Positions 33,417-45,625 of a DNA stretch of 64,000 nucleotides are shown in pieces. The stretch spans positions 309,518,322 through 309,582,321 of the forward strand of contig NC_135783.1 of the NCBI RefSeq assembly GCF_051106095.1, in the 5' to 3' direction. The stretch is from Pogona vitticeps (Eukaryota > Chordata > Lepidosauria > Squamata > Agamidae). The position numbers were made by a program, and so were the translations under genes. The notes beneath the pieces are model-generated. The model searched no databases and was not told the DNA's origin. It was given only the letters and a program-made list of their open reading frames with translations. The first letter of the stretch is position 1; every line of letters begins with the position of its first letter.

Positions 33417-34742
33417 CTGCAGCAAAAAGAAGAAAGAGTATTATTTGGCAAAAGCCTTGGTAGGTCACAGATCCCCCCAGTTTTACAACTGATAAAATGG
33501 GCTACAATCCATGAAAGATCATAACCAAATAAAATGTGTCAGTCTTTTTCTGGAGTCTGTAGACTCTGTCAGTTTTGCGAAGTCAAAGGCCCAGTGGCAA
33601 AGCAAAAAACCTACAGGTCTCGTGGCAAATTCAAATAACAACAATAGAAACTACCAAGCTGCAGTCTAGCTGAACAGGTTTAATGAAGCTCTGACCTTCA
33701 ACACATAGTTCCTTGTGCTTACCCCAAGCACCTGTCTTGGGTAGCTGCCTCACTCTGTCTAATGGTGGGGCTAGCTATAGAAAGATCTGGGCATGAGGGA
33801 GGAAAAAATGATTTGGCCTCAATCAACATGATTGTTGGAACAGTGCTAACATAAGACTGATATTTAACATTCATGTACTTTGGAAGCATCAACAGGTCCT
33901 TCCTACCTCTCACTCATAGTTCAGTACAGATAACTGTGTTTATATATTTGCAACCACATTCATCATACATGGAATCTATTCTAATTTTTTTTCTTCCACA
34001 CTCCATATTTGCTTAACAGTTATGAATGCTTTCTTCTCTTTTCTTTTTCTTTGCTCTTCTCTGAAAATCTGTTTTTGAAGGCAATCGGCTGGCTTCTGTA
34101 AAATATAATTAAAATAGTAAAGACAATGGTGTGATTAAATGAAAAGTTTGAATCTGGTTTCTTAGGCACATTGACATCCTAAAAACAATATGCAGGAAGG
34201 GGTTGAAACTGAATTAAAGACATACAAAGTTGTATTTGCAAATTTAGGAAACAGCATATTGTCATGTATTCTTCAGTGCTTACTAAGAGCTTACTGTATC
34301 ATACATGGTAAACAAAAAATGTCTGAAATCCTGTTCCACAGCTCCACCTCTGCACTGGGAATGATTAATCACTAATTAAAGGGCTCATTTGATGGTTTCA
34401 GGATATACACAAGTTTTACATAATGTGATGAAAGTCCATGCACCCCAGAATCACCAAAGGAAGCTGTTAAACAATGGCATTTTCCTACTGCTCCTGATGT
34501 CATTCTCATGGACCAAGTGGAACTGTGGAGCCATTGTAAACATAAATGAGTGGTCTTTATGTATTTATTTAAGCATTTGATGGCAACATGAAACAATTTC
34601 TGGAGCAAATAACATAGACTTAATAAGAGAAAACAGTTCTTGCCCATTGGCTTAAGACAGAAAAGTTGAGGCACTAAAAGAACGCAGAATAGGAAAGGGA
34701 GAGGAAAAAAAGATACAGATTTGGAAGTTAAAAAGTTGTTCT
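33417..34742. other. No gene seen
   Basis: AT-rich spacer. The frames at 33,719-33,913 (-), 34,190-34,375 (+) and 34,372-34,674 (-) are not recognised and have no clear splice bounds. Confidence 0.4.
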
Positions 34743-34800
34743 TATTTATTTATTGAAATTTATTTATATGCCATGTTTCTTTCTGCAGGGGACCCAGTTC
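34743..34800 (-). mobile_element. L2-type 3' tail
   Basis: Read on minus, 'aagaactgggtcccctgcag' and 'catataaataaatttcaata' match the L2 3' terminus with its AAAT tail. A Tigger-like MITE follows 28 bp later. Confidence 0.45.
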
Positions 34801-34825
34801 TTATAATGGATATCTGGAATGAAAG

Positions 34826-35085
34826 TACAGTGGACCCTCGACTTACAGACAGCTCGACTTACAGACTTCTCTGGCTGCAAAATTTAGATTCGACTTGCAG
34901 CCAGAGAATCGACTTACAGACCAGAAAAAAACCAAAATGGAATAAAAATAGAATAAAAACCACTGGTTATGGGATTAATCGGTTTTCAGTGCATTGTAGG
35001 TCAATGGAGATTCGACTTACAGACTTTTCGACTTGCAGCCACCATTCCAATACGGATTAATTCCTTAAGTAGAGGGCCCACTGTA
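34826..35085. mobile_element. Tigger-like MITE (family B, GACTTACAGAC type)
   Basis: 256 bp (34,828-35,083), starting CAGTGGACCCTCGACTTACA and ending in the complement of CAGTGGGCCCTCTACTTAAG, with TA on each side. The interior has the words 'attcgacttgcagccagaga' and 'ttcgacttacagac'. It is closely similar to 49,453-49,723. Confidence 0.85.
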
Positions 35086-35531
35086 GTTGGTTAGAAGGAT
35101 AAATCTGATGGAAATAGTTTTTCAGCAGGGCTGGTGGACTGGGTGTCTTTCCCATCTTCCCTTGCTAGAGCCTGATAAAATATATCTGCCTGCTGCTTGT
35201 ATGACATTTGCAGTGTTGGATCTTTGGGGAATGAGTACCACTTTTTTTCCAGAGGGACAGAAAAAATTCAAAGGTGGTGTTTCTTCCAGCTTAATGTTGT
35301 AGTGCTGTTTTCTTTTATCTTCACCAGTTTTTCGTAATTAATATAGCTGACAATTGTTCACTATGAAACATGACTCTTTGCAAAAACTCCAGGGACAAGA
35401 AAGTTGGAAAAAATGCTCAGCTAATATAATCTTCCCTGAAAGATCCCTGAGCAGAGTTAATTATCTTTAATGCTGAGTCTGGAAAGTTTATTGAGATTCT
35501 TTGAAACTATGAAGATTGAAAACCAGCAGAC
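35086..35531. other. No gene seen
   Basis: The plus frame 35,087-35,302 is not recognised. No repeat that I can name. Confidence 0.4.
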
Positions 35532-37194
35532 TTTGCCCTCCCAGCCCGGAAATAACGAGGTGAGACACAGATTGTTGGATTAAAACTTGGGCCACAACTT
35601 TATTAACTATTTAAATTGTATCACCCAAAATACAAGGGGGCCTACCGCAGTGCGAGTTCCATTTCTGTCCAGATAATCCTAGGTTTCCAGATGTTTCCTA
35701 AAGCAGGGCGAGCTCCTATTACTGAATTGTGCTATCCGCTGAACAGCACACCTTCAGTTGCTCCATGAAATAGTACCCCCCAACCAGCTCCTCCCATCGA
35801 GCCTCATGACCCTAAATGGGCAGCTGGCAGGGAGGTCCTTCTATATAAGACACCTCTCACATGCTAGTCGATAGGCTTGACCAGTGATATGTCCTAATTT
35901 TGGGGGCAACCCCGTGCCAACATGGACTCACCCCTACTTTTTCCATCGCACTACCCACCATGGCTAGGGGCTATTTATATGCCCCAAGCCTGCCACCCAA
36001 GCCAAAAATTTTGGCTCTAAGGCCACTTGTAGGTCCTTAAGAAAGAGGCCCATGCCCAACTCTGATAAGTGCACACCATTGCTCCTATACAGCTCAGGCA
36101 AGCGACTCACAATCTTGGGATGTGAGATCACAGATCCCAACCCCGCTCTCATTGCCCGGCAAACTTCTCATTTTACATCATGCTGTGCCCTGTCTATCCT
36201 ACCAGGCTTGCAGTCAGCTTGCCAAGCCCTACATGGGATCATATTGGACCAAAACAGCTTCATTGGCCATCAGCCAGCTCATTTTCTATACCAGGAATAT
36301 GACAAGTCTGGAACACAATGTTGTATTCCAAACAGCGGAGTGTGAAGGCTCTTATGATTCTCATAACCTGCACAGAGTTAGACGTGTGGTTATTCACTAT
36401 GTGGACCACAGGCAGGTTGTCACACCAAAAGGTGACCACTGAGTTGGCCCAAATGTCTGCCCAAAGCCATAATGCCCCAAGAATCAGAAAGAATTCCAAA
36501 AACGTGAAATCTTGGGTGACTTCGGAGTCACAACAAGCCACTGGCCAACAACCAGTGCACATCAGTGTAAATACCATATCCAGATGACCCTGCCACATCA
36601 GAGTGCACCTGTAACTCAGCTCCGAGGCTCTACTTGTCTCGCCAAAATGAAATGCCATTGAAACTGTCCAGGAATTGAAACCATGTACGGAAATAATCTT
36701 TCATGTCCACTGACATTTTTCTCCGATGATGTGGCTTCCTTAAGCCACTCATGGCTCCGCAAAGCCTTCTCCGAAAAGCCCTGCCTGGGTAATGACTTTA
36801 CACACAAAACTGAGGTGACCCACCACCTCCTGGACTCTCCCAATGTAATGTGTTGCTGCTGCAACAGGTTCTGGATTCAGATCCGCAGATCAGAAAGCTT
36901 GCTATCTGGTAACCTACTGGATTGCTGGACTGTATCCAGTTCAATCCCCAGAAAGGTGAGAGATGTAGATGGGCCCTCAGATTTTTCATCTGCCAAAGGA
37001 ACATCTAGGTCCCTTGTGAGGGTTTGGAATGTTATAATGATGAAAGGACACTGTCCAGATCCAGGTTTCCTACAAAATAAAAACTCATCCAAATAATGGA
37101 CAACATGGGAAAGCCCCACCCTGCGCTTTAGTGTCCACCCCAAAAATGAGCTAAGCCGCCTAGAGTGGTCTTAATCAACTAGATAGGCGGGATA

Positions 37195-37276
<82 letters not shown>

Positions 37277-38062
37277 TACTCAAAGGCCGCACAGGACACT
37301 GAGCACCTCATTGGCATCACCTTGTCCATATAGAAACAGCCTTCAAATTGGAAACCCAACAGTCTGAAATCATCTGGATGAACTGGCAGCAAACAGAAAG
37401 CTGACTTAATGTCAGCCTTCGCCAGCTCAGCCCCAGTGCCGCAGGATCTTACCATCCAAATTGCAGCATCAAAAGACGTGTACCTAACTGTACACAACTC
37501 TTGGGGAATCATGTCATTTACAGATTCACCAGCGGGATAAAATAGATGGTGTATAAGCCAAAATTCCCCTGGTGAGTTTTTTGGGACCACTCCCAAAGGA
37601 GAAATGCACAAAGTTGGCACAAGAGGTTTTGCAAAAGGTCCAGCAAGTCTCCCTTCAGCTGCTTCTTTCGGAATCTTCCTCCTAACTACCTCTTCCATGC
37701 CCTTGACAGATTTTAAATTGGATGCCCTGAAACAGAATTCTAAAACCCTCCTTAAAACCATTCAACAAATAAATTGCCATCTCTTTGTCCAGCTATTGAA
37801 GCAAAAACTTTTCCAACAGCAATAAATTAATTGGAATGGGGGCCTTTTGCAGGGTTGGCTGCTCCTGCTGGAGGTCTCTTCAGCCCTCCACTGTCCCTAC
37901 CACTGCCAGGTCCCAAGCGACCTCTAAAGCATGATGTGGAACTATGATTGCCCTGCATATGGAACACTGGAACACTTTCCAAGTGGGAGGGCAGATCGTC
38001 CCCGCCATGGCAGCAGAGCACCACAGTGAAGCGGACAGAGTCTCAGCTACACCAATCATCAA
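35532..38062 (-). mobile_element. DIRS-type tyrosine-recombinase retroelement, fossil copy 2
   Basis: Minus orientation, about 2.5 kb. Parts in element order: a gag-like end with a C-x2-C pattern (about 37,850-38,060), a reverse transcriptase (about 36,880-37,760, with SPLGVVPKNSPGEF, YTSFDAAIWMVRS, ADIKSAFCLLPVHPDDFRLL), an RNase H (about 36,260-36,660, VVTFWCDNLPVVHIVN), the C-terminal part of the SGNH-like region (35,964-36,152, ELYRSNGVHLSELGMGLFL), and the terminus with AATAAA at 35,599-35,604. I see no recombinase in this copy. A short L2-like tail plus microsatellite is inserted at about 37,150-37,276. It is broken in several places and old, and is related to, but clearly distinct from, copy 1. 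Confidence 0.85.
37150..37276 (+). mobile_element. L2-tail (or L2-tailed SINE) fragment with (AAAT)n(AAAG)n, inside DIRS copy 2
   Basis: The words 'gctaagccgcctagagtggt' and 'gataggcgggatattaaat' are the L2-type 3' terminus common in squamates. They run into about 9 AAAT and about 11 AAAG units. Its opposite orientation and position between two reverse-transcriptase parts show a later insertion. Confidence 0.7.
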
Positions 38063-38431
38063 GCTGGTCCTTCAGTTTTAAACACATTTAAAGCCTGGCT
38101 TTGATCTCTTATGTGATCAGCTCAGTGATATTGATCCAAAAACAAAATAGGACAAAGCAAAATCAATAGCAAATATTAGCCATTTGTTAGCACGTTTAAT
38201 CTGTAAGGGATTTATTATGCACAACAATCCATTCAAGATTTCTATCCAGATAGGAAAAGACTAAAATATTTCTGGGTTTTGGAATGGTTGGATGGCAAGT
38301 AGATTGTACTGCACAAGACACATCTAAGGATGAATTGTTTTCCTGGAGTTGTAGAATAGCACATGCACCAGCAGACGTTATCCAAGGTGTACAACTAATG
38401 AACACGTCTGGGTACACACATGAAGAAGGAT
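38063..38431. other. No gene seen
   Basis: Spacer between the DIRS-type fossil and the SINE. The frames on both strands at 38,196-38,475 are not recognised. Confidence 0.4.
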
Positions 38432-38668
38432 GTCCAGAGAGCCAGTGTGGCATTGTGGTAAAACAATTGGACTAGAACTTGGAAGGTTTGGGTTCACATC
38501 CTCACTCAACCATCAAATCCATACACTCTCATCTTGACCTACTTCACTGGGTTACTGTGAAGTGAAGGAGAGTCGCATCTACCACCTTGAGACCTTTCGT
38601 GAGTCTCATCTACCACCCTGAGACATTTGGAGAGACAGGTATGATATGCGTGCTACAAATAAAGAAAC
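38432..38668 (+). mobile_element. tRNA-derived SINE
   Basis: Head 'agagccagtgtggcattgtg' and 'tttgggttcacatcctcact' (A- and B-box-like), then 'acttcactgggttactgtga', then a tail 'gtatgatatgcgtgctacaa' followed by an A-rich end. A 31-bp tail segment ('catctaccaccttgagacc' and 'catctaccaccctgagaca') is duplicated in tandem. Confidence 0.6.
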
Positions 38669-40047
38669 AAGTGCAGTAAGTGGAGCAAATAAAAACTTCT
38701 TGCTAACTTGTCTGCTCTGCTCATCTAAGTGCTCCTTCGGTGTCTTCTGTGAATCTTCACAGCTAAGTAAATATCTGTTGTGCCAAATCTTCAGTTTGGT
38801 CTTGGTCAGTCTGATGCTCTTGCTGAATTTTTCCCAGCGTGGTTCTAGAAAAGAAACCTGGGGTAAATGAAGAAGATCCAGAGTCAAACTAGAACCTGCC
38901 CCTTGGATTCTCCTTTCAAACAGGCACCATCCTATATGTGATAGGAGATTGGTTAAAGAGGTTTGGGCCAAACAACTTTGTTAGTTCTAAGCCTTCTTGA
39001 TTCACAAGCTTTGGCAGTAGGGTGTAGGAACTCTCCCTGTGGGTTAAGAATGAGCCTTCCACACACCAAAACTGCAACACATGACTCTCTCTGTATCGTA
39101 TGCAAGGACTTCCAGGATATATGTCCAAGAAAAAATTGTGATATACAATTATTGGTCTGTCTGCTTGCCAAAGAATGTATTCCAACCACCTCCTTGGCTC
39201 TCACTTGCAATATCAGTTGGTCATCCAGATCTCATCTGGATTCAAGACTTATTTAATTCTATCACCGTTACAATGCCCATGATCACCTGACCCTGAAAGC
39301 AGTTTTACTCCTAATTCTTGCCTGCCCTGCTTCTGTGTTATCATAAAAACATAGCCTGGTGGCATAAGTGGGCCTTTCTCTGTAACATGCCAAGGACCCT
39401 GAAATCTCAGGGCAAGGGATACACCTGAACTGACAATCCAGCAAGAGATGTGGGGTCTTGAAGTGACTTCTGTGTGCCTCATCCCTCCACCACCCTTTCC
39501 AGGGAATTTTCTTGCCTCAGCATGGAATGCCTGTTTCCTCTGACTTTATTTATGATGTAACTGAGGCTTTGTGGGGGTATTTGTATTCATATCCAAACAT
39601 CACCATCTCTGTTCACAACCTGCTACTTGAGACTGCCTTCTCCCTCTGGCTAACATTAGGGATATGTTCCCCAGCCATCTCTTATTTTGAAATACCTGCA
39701 CCCGGAACAAGGAAATTAGTTTCAGAAATCAGAATCGTGTGTCCCACATTACACCTGATAACAGTCCCCACATTTTGCTTCTAAAATATTTGCAACAACA
39801 GGGTGTCTGACCTGAAAGAACTTTCTGTCCAAACAAAGCATACTGAAATGTGATTGAGATGCTATTTTTAACAGATCTCTTTTTCAGAATATTCTGCTTG
39901 TACAGTAATTCAGCCTTCATTAGAGTTGCTATGACTGAAAATGTTAGGGGAAGTGTCTCCTAGATTCCTAGCTCAGGGGACAAATCTTAGGTGAAGAGCA
40001 CAGAAATAGGACATCTGGATTTTAAGTGTGGGTTGGTTTTAAAGCCT
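38669..40047. other. No gene seen
   Basis: Frames on both strands at 38,606-39,784, including two overlapping minus frames at 38,916-39,210, show no recognisable domain. Nothing else that I can support. Confidence 0.4.
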
Positions 40048-40127
40048 GGGCACTGCACTGAGCAGGGGGTTGGACTTGATGGCTTTATTGGCCCCTTCCA
40101 ACTTCATTAGTCTATGATTCTATGACT
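40048..40127 (+). mobile_element. CR1 3' terminus
   Basis: The stretch 'gggggttggacttgatggct' then 'ggccccttccaacttcatta' and the terminal octamer-like 'tatgattctatgact' is the diagnostic CR1 3' end. Confidence 0.8.
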
Positions 40128-40265
40128 CCGGAGACCTGATTCCTTGCTTGGCCATGCAAACTCACTGGAGGGAAGGGTGGGACTGCTAAAATACTCCTTC
40201 AGTACTTCCCTTGAAAGCCCTATTAGAGTCACTATGAGTCAGTTCCAACTTGATGGGATATGACA
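40128..40265 (+). mobile_element. SINE fragment related to 10,411-10,636
   Basis: It begins 'ggagacctgattccttgctt', with 'aaactcactggagggaaggg', and ends 'agtcagttccaacttgatgg'. It directly follows the CR1 terminus. Confidence 0.5.
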
Positions 40266-41991
40266 TAAAATTTCATAAAATGTTACAGGTCATTATCACA
40301 TACTCAGAATGCTATCTGCATCCCCAGTACTGTAATACAAAAACATGATTGCAGATTTTCAAAAACACCTGTACCAGGATCTATTAGAGGTGAGCAGTTG
40401 TGCCCCACCAGATATTTTTTGTCCATATGTCTCTCAGGCAACAGAGCAGATGGTGAGGGATTTGGGGAGTCAATTGCCCCAAAATACCTAGAGAGGCATA
40501 CATTGTCCATACCTGTCTGCTAGCTTATTTCACATTTCAGGGAAGAAAAAATTATATACAGTGTTCATTGAAGCTTTATGCTCAAATCGATAAGCACAGA
40601 ATTTCGACCAGTCTCAAATAAAATAAATATTGATTTTATTTAATTCATGGTGGGTGTTGCAAATTGACTTTGGAGTAAGCCCATTAGGTTCATTGGGGTG
40701 ACATCTGAATAAACATGCATAGGATCAATTGCATAGCTGACTTTTGAAAAAAAAAACTGATTGGGATTAAAACCTATATTTATATTATGCTTTTCACATA
40801 TACTGTGCATATCAGTAGGCACTGGCCTGGAATTTCCAGTTATGGAAATAAAAGCGGAGCACAGCAATTTCACCTGGCATAAGGAGAAAAATGTATGTAT
40901 CTAAGGTGCTCAGATGCACAGCCTGAATATCAGATCAGCAGTTTCATACACATCAAAAGAATACTTGCAGAAAACAGTTTTTATACGATGGACGGTCTGA
41001 GAGTCACCCTCTGCATAAAAATAAGGTTGTAGCCTTATAACCTGAGAAATGCTGGACAATCCGTCATTGTACCCATGGATAAAAATGGGATGTACATTGA
41101 AGATTTGCTGAGAAGACAGGTTAAGCAGAGGAATGATTCACTTATTATACATGGATTGATTTGATTTCTATTGCACCTTTCCCCAAAAACTAGGACTCAA
41201 AGTGGTTCATAACAAGGTTTTTAAAAGACACACATAATGGACTAAATTCAGTTATTTAATGCCAGCTATTATGGACCTGTTAGGTCAACACACTTATGTA
41301 AGTCCCTTTGACAACATATATATTCTAGTAATTGTATTTGGACCAAACCACAGAGAATTACATGAAGAAAGTATGATATTATAAAGCTACTGATTTTTTT
41401 TTAAAAAAATTGCAAAACATACCAATACAAAAAGTAGCACCCAACTGTTAAAAGTGCCCTTTCTAGCAGATAAGTCAATAATAAAGAGCAATTTATGTCA
41501 TGTTAATCATTTTCCTAATTACTAAATATTGCACAAGAAAAAAAATATCCATGTCTAATAATTATGAAAGGCCCACAGGAGCCGATTTTATTTTAATTAT
41601 ATTTATGTATTTATTTTTGGATAGGAGAAAGAGAACAATGCTGAGCAACACACTTGGGAAAAATTAGTTGGCCTTTCAAAAACAACTCAGTGTCATTCTT
41701 TGCTGGTGTAATATTGGGGCTTAGACACTGAGCTACAAATAGCTACCCTCCCACTTTGCACTTCTGCTATTAACTCTCAAAACAACCTTAGGAAAGTCAT
41801 TCCTTCTGTGCTTCTCAGCTGCAGTTAAGGGACTGCAAACTTTTAAACTAACAAGAAACAAGGCCCAACAGGATGTCCCAATGTCTGGCTTCAGTCCATT
41901 ATAAAAGGACTTTCTAGATGCAATCCTCCAAAAACACGGGTAGCCATGTAGGTGTAGTAAAAAGAAACTCCCAAATCAGGGTGAAACAATA
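40266..41991. other. No gene seen; one palindromic repeat relic
   Basis: At 40,655-40,735 are the words 'ttggagtaagcccattaggt' and 'acatgcataggatcaattgc', part of a widespread squamate palindromic repeat with GGAGTAAG / CATAGGAT arms. The rest is AT-rich and unannotated. Confidence 0.4.
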
Positions 41992-42485
41992 TATAGTGGT
42001 GCCTCGCTTAACGAGTGCCTCGCTCAACGATGAATTCGCATAACAATGGCCTTTGCTGGAAATTTTGCTGCCTCATCTAACGATGTTTCCTATGGGAGAT
42101 TTTCACATAACGATGTTTGGGACCTTGCTTCACTTAACGATGACAGTTTTAGGTCCCCTGTTTCGCTTAACGTTTTTTTTTTGACAGCCCTGTTTTCGCT
42201 ATTTTAAAAATATTCTAAAATGTTTACAAAAATGTTTAAAATGCTTGGAATCGTTAGTGCACCTAATAAAACCTTCGTTAAAGTAATTTGGCTTTGTTCT
42301 GAGTCTTTTTGAATTTTTGGTGATTTTTTTTTCACCATTGAAATGTATTGAATAGGCTCCTATTGGAACGGATTAACCGGTTTTCAATGCATTCCTATGG
42401 GAAATGGTGTTTCGCTTAACAATGTTTTCACATAACGATGTTTTTAATGGAATCAATTAACATCATTATGCGAGGCACCACTGTA
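41992..42485. mobile_element. Tigger-like MITE (family C, GCTTAACGA type)
   Basis: 490 bp (41,994-42,483). Ends 'tagtggtgcctcgcttaacg' and, inverted, CAGTGGTGCCTCGCATAATG, beside TA dinucleotides. The interior repeats 'cgcttaacg' and 'cataacgatg'. It is related to 50,218-50,642 and 55,561-56,142. It has no coding capacity. Confidence 0.85.
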
Positions 42486-42521
42486 CTTAGTAGGATCAAT
42501 TAAAGCACTATCTGCAAAATA

Positions 42522-42705
42522 AGAAAGAGTCTTACAGCACCTTAAAAAATGAACCTGTTTTATTGGGAATAAGCTTTCAAGGACTGCAGCCCAATTTTTC
42601 AGGTGCAAGTCCGTGAAAGTTTACGCCAAATAAAACTTATTCATCTTCAGGATGCTACAACATTTTGTGCTGTTTTTGATGCAATGGACTAACACAGCTA
42701 AAAAT
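42522..42705. mobile_element. Palindromic Penelope-like repeat, second family
   Basis: The left arm 'gagtcttacagcaccttaaa', 'aataagctttcaaggactgc' and the right arm 'ccgtgaaagtttacgccaaa', 'gctgtttttgatgcaatgga', 'ctaacacagcta' are roughly inverted. Similar repeats with 'acgaaagcttatgc' are abundant in turtles and other reptiles; in those forms the word CTGATGA plus a stem plus CGAAA makes a hammerhead core. Here the minus strand shows only a decayed form (about 42,561-42,600). Assignment to Penelope-like elements is from memory. Confidence 0.45.
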
Positions 42706-43163
42706 CCAATTGCAACAAAATAGCATTTTGAGCATGCTGTCAAGTTGTCTAGCTGCTTCAACCAAGCAAGATGCTAGAAAAACAGAGAAGAGATAAACCT
42801 AGGAGTGGTGTGAATCCTCCATAGGCTTGCAGTTTACATCAGTCTTGAATGGGAATGTAAAAGGATTCCTGAACTGTTCTTTTGCTATTGTTGTGTTGTT
42901 TAGTGATTCCTGAAGTTTATTTTGTTATTTTGTTATCATGCACAAGAGTGAACTACTCCCATTACCCCCTCCATGGCACAACTAAAAGATGCTGATTGCA
43001 ACCAGAAACATTTATCAAACATTAACTTAAGAGGTGTTTTAGCCTATTGGTAAGCCTCTCATCTCACCAAAATCTCCAGCCCAACAAAGTCCCCACTTGG
43101 TCTCAATGAAAATGAACTAGAGTCCTGACACAACTTAAAGGGGTCCTAACTGAGTCCAGTTAA
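42706..43163. other. No gene seen
   Basis: Spacer before BovB copy 2, with no supported feature. Confidence 0.4.
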
Positions 43164-45625
43164 TAACAGAGAAGTTTGGCCTTGGAGTTCAAAATGAAGC
43201 AGGGCAAAGGATAATAGAGTTTTATCAAGAGAACAAACTGGTAATCACAAACACACAAGAGGCAACTCTACACATGGACATCACCAGATGGGCAATACTG
43301 AAATCAGACTGACTATATTCTCTGCAGCCAAAGATGGAGAAGCTCTATACAGTCAGCAAAAACAAGACTTCGAGCTGATTGTGGCTCTGATCATCCGCTT
43401 CTCATAGCAGAACCCAAGCTTAAACTGAAGCAAGTATGAAAAGCCATTGAGCTAGTCAGGTAGAATCTAAACCAAATCCCTTGTGAATATACAATGAAAG
43501 TGAAGAACAGACTTAAGGAACTCGATTTGGTGGACAGAGTGCCTGAAGAACTATGGATGGAGGCTCGTAACATTGTACAGGAGGCAGCAACAAAGACCAT
43601 CCCAAAGAAAAGGAAATGCAAGAAAGCAAAGTGGCTGTCCAAGGAGGCCTTACAAATAGCAGAGAAGAGAAGGGAAACAAAATGCAAGGGAGATAGGGAA
43701 AGTTACAGAAAATTGAATGCAGACATCCAAAGAATGGCAAGGAGAGACAAGAGGGCCTTCTTAAATAAACTGTGCAAAGAAAAAGAGGAAAATAACAGAA
43801 AGGGAAAAACCAGAGATCTGTTCAAGAAAATTTGAGGTATTAAAGGAACATTTTGTGCAAAGATGGACATGATAAAGGATAAGAATGGCAGAGACCACAC
43901 AGAAGCAGAAGATATGAAGAAGAGGTGGCAAGAATACACAGAGGAATTATACCAGAAAGATTAGGATGTCCCAGACAACCCAGATAGTGTGGTTGCTGAC
44001 CTTGAGCCAGACATCCTGGAGAGTGAAGTCAAGTGGGCCTTAGAAAGCTTGGCTAACAACAAGGCAAGTGGAGGTGATGACATTCCAGTTGAACTACTTA
44101 AAATCTTGGAAGATGACACTGTTAAGGTGCTACATTAAATATACCAGCAAGTTTGGAAAACTCAGCAGTGTCAAGAGGATTGGAAAATATCAGTCTACAT
44201 CCCAATCCCAAAGAAGGGCAGTGCCAAAGAATGTTCCAAATACTGTACAATTGCACTCATTTCACAAGCTAGCAAGGTTATGCTCAAAATCCTCCAAGGC
44301 AGACTTCAGCGGTATGTGGACCAAAGACTCCCAAAAGTACAAACTGGATTTTGAAGGGGCAGAGGAACTCGAGACCAAATTGCTAACATGTGCTGGATCA
44401 TGGAGAAAGCCAGAGAGTGCCAGAAAAACATCTATTTCTGCTTCATTGACTACGCATAAGCCTTTGACCGTGTGGACCACAGCAAACTATGGCAAGTTCT
44501 TAAAGAAATGGGAGTGCCTGACCATCTTATCTATCTCCTGAGAAACCTATATGTGGGAAGGTAAGCAACAGTTAGAACTGGATATGGAACAATTGATTGG
44601 TTCAAAATTGGGAAAGGAGTATGACAAGGCTATATATTGTCTCCCTGCTTATTTAACTTATATGCAGAATACATAATGCGAAAGGCTGGACTGGATTCCA
44701 AGCCAGAACTAAGATTGCTGGAAGAAATATCAACAGAGATATGCAGATGATACCACTCTGATGGCAGAAAGTGAGGAGCAATTAAAAAACCTCTTAACGA
44801 GGGTCAAAGAGGAGGGTGCAAAAATGGTTTGAAGCTCAAGATAAAAAAAAAATCCAAAACTAAGATCATAGCCACTGGTCCCATCACCTCCTGGCAAATA
44901 GGATGTTGGTCTGAAGCTCAGTATCAAACAAACAAACAAACAAACAAACAAAAAACCTAAGATCATGGCCACTGGTCACGTCACCTCATGGCAAATAGAA
45001 GGGGAAGATATGGAGGCAGTGACAGATTTTATTTTCTTGGGCTCCATGATCACTGCAGATGGAGACAGCAGCCACGAAATTAAAAGATGCCTGCTTCTTG
45101 GGAGGAAAGCAATGACAAACCTAGACAGCATCTTTAAAAGCAGAGACATCACCTTGCCAACAAACGTCTGCATAGTCAAAGCTATGGTTTTTCCAGTAGT
45201 GATGTATGGAAGTGAGAGCTGGACCATAAAGAAGGCTGACTACTGAAGAATTGATGCTTTTGAATTGTGGTGTTGAAGGAGACTCTTGATAGTCCCCTGT
45301 ACTGCAAGGAGATCAAACCTATCCATTTTGAAGAAAATCAACCCTGAGTCCTCACTAGAAGGACAGATCCTGAAGCTGAGGCCCCAATACTTTGGCCATC
45401 TCATGAGAAGAGAAGACTCCCCGGAAAAGCCCCTGATGCTGGGAAAGTGTGAAGGCAAGAGGAGAAGGGGGTAACAGAGGACAAGATGGTTGGACAGTGC
45501 AATCGAAGCTACCACCATGAATTTGACCCAACTCCGGGAGGCAGTGGAAGACAGGAGGGCCTGGCATGCTCTGGTCCATGGGGTCATGAAGAGTCGGACA
45601 CAACGTAATGAGTAAACAACAAAAA
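43164..45625 (+). mobile_element. BovB (RTE) LINE, 5'-truncated
   Basis: It starts inside the endonuclease ('tttggccttggagttcaaaa') and runs to the BovB 3' end ('catgaagagtcggacacaac', about 45,585). Coding traces in order: EELWMEARNIVQEAATKTIP (43,494-43,835), GRTRDQIANMCW- and FIDYAKAFD-like pieces near 44,360-44,470, YADDTTLMAESEEQ near 44,740, and SDFIFLGSMITADGDSSHEI-like and KAMVFPVVMYGSESW in 44,965-45,246. It has many stops and frameshifts. A segment near 44,860-44,995 is duplicated in tandem around a CAAA run (44,928-44,952). It keeps the RT fingers region that the copy at 28,078 has lost. Confidence 0.9.
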
